From Clostridia bacterium (GTDB lineage Bacteria; Bacillota_A; Clostridia; Oscillospirales; CAG-272): a DNA stretch of 24,620 nt. Below the pieces are notes generated by a model, which was not told where the DNA came from, made no database searches, and worked only from the letters and a program-made list of their open reading frames with translations. The stretch lies in contig JAFTRQ010000184.1 of assembly GCA_017462125.1 (NCBI GenBank), forward strand, positions 1 to 24,620, given 5' to 3'. Positions 21,392-24,620 of this stretch are shown piece after piece. A program made the translations under genes and the position numbers. How positions within the stretch are numbered: position 1 is the stretch's first letter; each line of letters starts with the position of its first letter.

Positions 21392-21458
21392 ACGCCCGAT
21401 GGCCAATGACCCAAGCCACGGGCAAATGCGTATGGAATACACGCTATGCTACGATAAA

Positions 21459-21773
21459 TTATTTGTCAGCGCTCTTTTTACTGAACATGCTCTTGAAAAC
21501 GAGAAATTCAACAAGCGTACACAGCCCGCAAAGGAGAAGACCGCCGAGCATACCGATGCTTTCTGCCTCCATGCTGCCGATGATGCCGAAGAATGCGAAG
21601 AACACAACGGTGCAAACCACTGCCTTTTCGATCTTTACCGCGACCGAGGATGTGAGCATTGCAACGATGGCGCAAAGCAAGGATATCAGCTTATTGCCAA
21701 TGCTGACCTGAGGAAAAAGATTTGTATCTGTAACGAGCGTTGTTTTATTGTTTCTCTGATAGTAAGCGTTCAT
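21459..21773 (-). CDS. Small membrane protein of unknown function
   Basis: 104 residues, family not recognised. A polar N-terminus (MNAYYQRNNKTTLVTDTNL, about 25 residues) is followed by three hydrophobic stretches (about 27-50, 52-68 and 73-95) and a basic tail (SKKSADK), consistent with a small integral membrane protein. The ATG has GAAAGGTAG at 9 nt, and the gene has a perfect consensus promoter, which supports it being real. It is divergent from an S24-type regulator, 318 bases apart, suggesting but not proving that the regulator controls it. Confidence 0.75.
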   Translation of the reverse strand: MNAYYQRNNKTTLVTDTNLFPQVSIGNKLISLLCAIVAMLTSSVAVKIEKAVVCTVVFFAFFGIIGSMEAESIGMLGGLLLCGLCTLVEFLVFKSMFSKKSADK

Positions 21774-21882
21774 GGTTTACTCTACCTTTCACAAATAAAT
21801 TAGCGGATAACTGTTGGTGAAGGAATTCTCAAAACGGAATTAATAATCTCGAAAATGGTCGAATTATCTTTCCTGTGAGGCC

Positions 21883-21911
21883 ATTATATCACCAAAATCG
21901 GAACTTGTCAA
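21883..21911 (-). promoter_or_regulatory. Perfect consensus SigA promoter for the small membrane protein gene
   Basis: Read leftward: TTGACA (21906-21911), a 17-bp spacer and TATAAT (21883-21888). Every -35 and -10 base matches consensus. The predicted start is near 21876, with a leader of about 100 nt. A promoter this strong usually needs a repressor to be kept low. Confidence 0.88.
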
Positions 21912-21917
21912 TACCTT

Positions 21918-21941
21918 TTTGAAAAATAATTTGAAAAATAT
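21918..21941. repeat. 12-bp tandem repeat between divergent promoters (candidate operator)
   Basis: TTTGAAAAATAA (21918-21929) is followed directly by TTTGAAAAATAT (21930-21941) and then by a partly inverted TTCAAAAAC. It lies between the two divergent -35 boxes, a natural place for a regulator acting on both genes. The AT-rich composition means it could also be an UP-element or chance. Confidence 0.45.
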
Positions 21942-21974
21942 TTCAAAAACAGGAAAATAATTTTCGGAAACCTC

Positions 21975-22003
21975 TTTACAAATCGAATAAAATGTGATAT
22001 AAT
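21975..22003 (+). promoter_or_regulatory. SigA-type promoter for the XRE/S24 regulator gene
   Basis: TTTACA (21975-21980), a 17-bp spacer and a perfect TATAAT (21998-22003). The predicted start is near 22010, giving a leader of about 80 nt. Confidence 0.85.
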
Positions 22004-22091
22004 GATTCCAGAAAAGGAAAAACGGCGCGTTGCGTTCCGATAAAAAATCGCTGTTTACCCGTAATAATATAAATGAAAGGTGCGTCAGACT

Positions 22092-22898
22092 ATGGAATAT
22101 ACCTATATCGACAGAATAAAGCAGATAAAAAATGAAAAGAGAATCACCAACGATCAGCTCTCGGAAATGACTGGGATCCCGCTTGGTACGCTGTCAAAGA
22201 TTCTGGCGGGCATCAGCGATTCGCCCAAGCTTGCCAACGTTGTGGCGATCTGTGCTGCGCTCGAGTGTTCTCTGGATTATATTCTGACGGGTATTCCCGA
22301 GAATACAAACAACTATACGCTTGAGGATAAGGAGATCTCGTTGATCGAGAGCTACCGTAAGCTTGACGGACACAGCAGAGAGCTTGTCGCTATGGTGATC
22401 GCCAAGGAAGCGGAGCGCGGCCAGGATGGCGTATATAATTATAAAAATGATAGAAGTCTGCATTCCGGTGTCATTTTGGGCGGCAGATCGGCACGCGGTA
22501 TGGCTATGAAGAGCGCGGCGGGACTTGGTCGCAGAAAGATCTCGCTGTACGATCTTCCCGTTTCCGCAGGTACGGGTGTTTATCTTACCGATACCGAATC
22601 GGTAGAAATCAATATTCCCGACAATCCCGATACGTCGATAGCGGATTTTGCTCTCCGCATCAAGGGTAACAGTATGGAGCCAAAATACCGCGACGGTGAC
22701 GTGCTGCTGATCGAGGAGTGCGATTCTGTGGAGTATGGCGAGCTTGGTATCTTCATTCTTGACGGAGACGGATATTTCAAAAAGTTCGGCGGTGACAGAC
22801 TGATCTCTCTCAATCCCGATTACGAGCCTATTATGCTGAAGAACTTTGACGACGTTGCATGCTGTGGCAGAGTGGTTGGAAAACTGAAGAGAAAATAA
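22092..22898 (+). CDS. XRE-family regulator with C-terminal S24 (LexA-like) peptidase domain
   Basis: 268 residues from the ATG at 22092, which has GAAAGGTG at about 10 nt; a GTG four codons upstream overlaps that site and is rejected. Residues 5-66 are a helix-turn-helix (DQLSEMTGIPLGTLSKILAG recognition region). Residues 75-150 are a linker, unusually long and Gly/Arg-rich at the end. The S24 domain (about 153-268) has LPVSAG with an Ala159-Gly160 pair aligned to the LexA/CI cleavage site, the nucleophile Ser194 in KGNSMEP and a general-base Lys230 in YFKKF, so autocleavage is expected. Such proteins repress phage or stress genes until RecA filaments or another signal triggers cleavage. No phage genes are nearby. 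The gene ends at a strong terminator and is divergent from a small membrane protein gene. Confidence 0.92.
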   Translation: MEYTYIDRIKQIKNEKRITNDQLSEMTGIPLGTLSKILAGISDSPKLANVVAICAALECSLDYILTGIPENTNNYTLEDKEISLIESYRKLDGHSRELVAMVIAKEAERGQDGVYNYKNDRSLHSGVILGGRSARGMAMKSAAGLGRRKISLYDLPVSAGTGVYLTDTESVEINIPDNPDTSIADFALRIKGNSMEPKYRDGDVLLIEECDSVEYGELGIFILDGDGYFKKFGGDRLISLNPDYEPIMLKNFDDVACCGRVVGKLKRK

Positions 22899-22913
22899 GA
22901 GGAATCAAAATTT

Positions 22914-22943
22914 GGGGAGCTTTGCGAAAGCTCCCCGATTTTT
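22914..22943 (+). terminator. Intrinsic terminator after the S24 regulator
   Basis: GGGGAGCTTT/AAAGCTCCCC (22914-22923 with 22927-22936), loop GCG, then GATTTTTG. AT-rich flanks on both sides may let it also end the leftward SOD transcript, whose stop is about 50 bases away. Confidence 0.9.
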
Positions 22944-22991
22944 GTATAAAGCTTTATTGATGCGGATAAATCCTGCGGGTGTTATTTGCCG

Positions 22992-23498
22992 TTATCTTGA
23001 CCTTCCCGTCGGCGCGATCTCCCCGCAGGCGATCTTGTTTCCCGCGTTTCCCGAGGGCTGAGTCATAAAATCATCGGGGCTGTCGTGTATGATCACGGTT
23101 TTGCCGATAATATCGCCGACGGTGAATCTGTCAGTAAGAAATGCGGAAAAAGCCGAGCCGCTCACACCGAAAAGCGGGGGCATATCACCCGCATGATAGG
23201 GGTGAGGACAGCCATAGGGATTGTAATGCATTCCTGCATTGCCAAAAAAGTCGGTTGCATTTCCTTGGCATCTGCCACCCTCGTGAATGTGAAAGCCGAA
23301 AATGGGATGCTCACAGTTGCTTTCGCTGCTTGGAAGACCGTAGACCTCGGCGACTGTCAGCACTCCGTTTTGAAGCTGATAGAATTTTACGCGGCCGCCG
23401 ATCTCGGGATAATTCCCGTTTCCTTGCAGAATTGCCATTGCCGTCGGAATGTGCCGCAGAATGCCCGACAAATTTAATTGATTCCTTCCGTTATACAT
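22992..23498 (-). CDS. sodC: Cu/Zn superoxide dismutase-like protein, no signal peptide
   Basis: 168 residues from the ATG at 23498, chosen because GAGG lies 7 nt upstream; another in-frame ATG five codons earlier overlaps that site. The Cu/Zn-SOD fold is recognisable. Copper ligands are His70 and His72 (GFHIH), bridging His91 (MHYNP) and His138 (VIIH). Zinc ligands are His91, His99, His102 and Asp105 (in GCPHPYHAGDMPP). Cys158 (ACGEI) and probably Cys77 form the disulfide. The active-site Arg (Arg143 of the bovine enzyme) is Lys155 here (GNAGNKIACG), which usually lowers activity. It should convert superoxide to peroxide and oxygen. There is no signal peptide, unlike classic bacterial SodC, so it is probably cytoplasmic or released otherwise. 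Its ribosome binding site lies in a hairpin. Confidence 0.9.
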   Translation of the reverse strand: MYNGRNQLNLSGILRHIPTAMAILQGNGNYPEIGGRVKFYQLQNGVLTVAEVYGLPSSESNCEHPIFGFHIHEGGRCQGNATDFFGNAGMHYNPYGCPHPYHAGDMPPLFGVSGSAFSAFLTDRFTVGDIIGKTVIIHDSPDDFMTQPSGNAGNKIACGEIAPTGRSR

Positions 23499-23542
23499 AA
23501 AAAGACCTCGCATATATGTTTTACTACATAATATGCGGGGTC
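23499..23542 (-). terminator. Terminator-like hairpin whose 3' arm holds the SOD ribosome binding site
   Basis: Read leftward: GACCCCGCATAT (23531-23542) pairs with ATATGCGAGGTC (23504-23515), one C-A mismatch, and the helix continues with ATGT/ACAT past a bulged T to a 6-nt loop. Five T (23499-23503) follow, then the SOD ATG. It ends the GNAT gene transcript (11 bases past its stop), while GAGG of the SOD gene is base-paired in the 3' arm. A weak TTGTAA plus TATTAT pair with 19-bp spacing overlaps the 5' side and could start a shorter mRNA. Confidence 0.75.
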
Positions 23543-23552
23543 CTTATTTGTG

Positions 23553-24509
23553 TTACAACTGCGGCTCACGAAGCTTTAGGACATAACGAGCACCTTTCTT
23601 GGTCTTTTCATAACTCCGAAAGCCTGCGCTCTCAAAGCACTTTTGTGAGCCGATATTGAAATCGTAGATCTCACCAACGTACAGCTTGTCATATCCCATC
23701 GCCCTGCCACGCTCGACGAGGGCAGACACAACCTTTTTGCCAATGCCTTTACCACGGTATTCACGCTCACCGATCACGATGGGCATATCTTCTTGCCAAA
23801 AGGTAACGTCACCGATAGGCTTCCATTCGCCGTTCTCATTGACTTCGATGAAATACAGCTCACCTTTGCTATTGAGATAGTTATACATATTCGTCAAGGT
23901 TTCGTGGGAATACGGTTCAGCTTTGCCATCAACAAGGAGAACTGTTTCGGGGTCTTGATACCACTCAAACGCAAAATCGTAATTTCCGTCAAAACGGCGG
24001 AGGCGGAGAGCTTCTTCGATCTGTATCGGTGGATACCTCAAATAGTAATAGTCGTTTCCTTCCATAACAGCGGTTTTTCTGAAACCGTGATTAAGATAAA
24101 AGCGCTCCGCACCAATATTATCCTTGTGGACTCCGAGAGCAATTGGACGAACACCAAATTCATCGTAAATCAGCTCGATTACTTTTTCTAAAACGTAACC
24201 ACCAATGCCACTACTACGATAACGCTTATCTATGACAAATCCCATTAATCGGTAGAAAGGAACACCTTTCATTTCTTCGGGATCGGTATCCCACTCAAAC
24301 GCTTCTCCAAGCAAAATCAATCCGATATATTCATTTTCTCGTTTGATTGCGTATGTATGTCCTTTGCAATTATGGTCAATCCCATATTGAGTGAGTTCCA
24401 TAATTGTGTCGGCGGTATCCACAAAGGCTTCGCTTATGTCATCGCGTTGTATTTGACGGGCATATTCGATGTTGGAATCGGACAGTAATTCAATAGTGAT
24501 CAAGTCCAT
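23553..24509 (-). CDS. Tandem GNAT acetyltransferase (two N-acetyltransferase domains)
   Basis: 318 residues, with two GNAT domains in one chain. Domain 1 (about 1-160) has the acetyl-CoA motif A R98-SS-G-I-G-G (in FVIDKRYRSSGIGG) and ends with the N/FY pattern NIGAERFYLNHGF. Domain 2 (about 165-318) has R252-GKGIG-K (in GEREYRGKGIGK) and NIGSQKCFESAGF, again the GNAT C-terminal signature. Both acetyl-CoA sites look intact. Substrate is unknown; candidates include aminoglycosides, protein N-termini or small amines. The ATG follows GGAG, which lies in the last codons of the upstream gene (stop 3 bases before), so translation is coupled. A terminator-like hairpin follows. Confidence 0.9.
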   Translation of the reverse strand: MDLITIELLSDSNIEYARQIQRDDISEAFVDTADTIMELTQYGIDHNCKGHTYAIKRENEYIGLILLGEAFEWDTDPEEMKGVPFYRLMGFVIDKRYRSSGIGGYVLEKVIELIYDEFGVRPIALGVHKDNIGAERFYLNHGFRKTAVMEGNDYYYLRYPPIQIEEALRLRRFDGNYDFAFEWYQDPETVLLVDGKAEPYSHETLTNMYNYLNSKGELYFIEVNENGEWKPIGDVTFWQEDMPIVIGEREYRGKGIGKKVVSALVERGRAMGYDKLYVGEIYDFNIGSQKCFESAGFRSYEKTKKGARYVLKLREPQL

Positions 24510-24512
24510 CGC

Positions 24513-24620
24513 TTACTCCTTATAAACAAAGTACACGATCTCGTCGGGCAGATTCATAATGTACTCCTTCGCTTGTGGGGGATATATGCTCTTGTTAGGT
24601 ATATCTTCAAGCGGTATCCA
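24513..24620 (-). CDS. C-terminal tail of a probable Nudix hydrolase (5' end outside window)
   Basis: 35 codons plus stop, open from the right edge. The tail begins WIPLEDI and ends LPDEIVYFVYKE. The WIPLEDI segment followed by about 25 residues is typical of the C-terminus of Nudix hydrolases (after the Nudix box, the W-I/L-P/S-L-E-E-L motif), but the Nudix box itself lies outside, so this is a pattern-based guess. It overlaps the ribosome binding site of the GNAT gene (GGAG in its last codons), so the two belong to one leftward operon. Confidence 0.6.
   Translation of the reverse strand, partial: WIPLEDIPNKSIYPPQAKEYIMNLPDEIVYFVYKE

Noticed and set aside
20937..21442. Two leftward frames (134 and 127 codons) over the stem-loop cluster
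   Set aside because: They overlap spoIIP and run through five hairpins, with low-complexity basic translations and no ribosome binding site.

Overview
The window looks like chromosome from an uncultured, spore-forming, anaerobic Firmicute of the gut Clostridia type (Oscillospiraceae or a relative). I infer this from a T-box-controlled pheST operon, a SpoIIP homologue, DUF896 and DUF1294 proteins, a paired GltX/GlnS, strong TTGACA-N17-TATAAT-type promoters, AGGAGG-type ribosome binding sites and intergenic AAACTTTTT/AAAAAGTTT stem-loop repeats. No 16S, tRNA, CRISPR array, transposase or phage structural gene is visible.

Layout, left to right. 1-276: start of a lipoprotein with a PTEE-repeat linker (cut by the window edge), behind a near-consensus promoter and a hairpin leader. 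805-2122: ruvX (yqgF) followed by a membrane-anchored protein of unknown function. 2183-2361: a small non-coding element with 11-bp terminal inverted repeats. 2377-8591: a galactoside island. A GH36 alpha-galactosidase, a CE4-like deacetylase and an RNHCP protein run leftward, and a GH2 beta-galactosidase runs rightward from a shared 212-bp control region. 8633-12814: a phenylalanine T-box leader, pheS, pheT and a DUF896 gene. 12874-17455: an MBL-fold hydrolase, a long-form gltX, glnS and a DUF1294 membrane protein, all leftward. 17536-19782: an orphan oligopeptide-type substrate-binding lipoprotein. 20046-21164: a divergent spoIIP. 21207-21391: a non-coding cluster of stem-loops. 21459-22898: a small membrane protein and an XRE/S24 LexA-like regulator in divergent orientation. 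22992-24620: a cytoplasmic Cu/Zn-SOD-like protein, a tandem GNAT acetyltransferase and the tail of a probable Nudix hydrolase, all leftward.

Most genes are recognisable housekeeping or accessory genes, and I do not see an obviously new multi-gene system. The points most worth a second look are non-coding. (1) A family of stem-loop repeats has compensatory base changes between two copies, one of them inside the pheS leader. (2) A terminator-like hairpin has a 3' arm carrying the Shine-Dalgarno of the SOD gene and a U-tract that abuts its start codon. (3) Tandem 10-bp and 12-bp repeats sit on the substrate-binding-protein and S24-regulator promoters. (4) There is a cluster of stem-loops at 21207-21391. 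(5) The SpoIIP homologue has altered signature residues.
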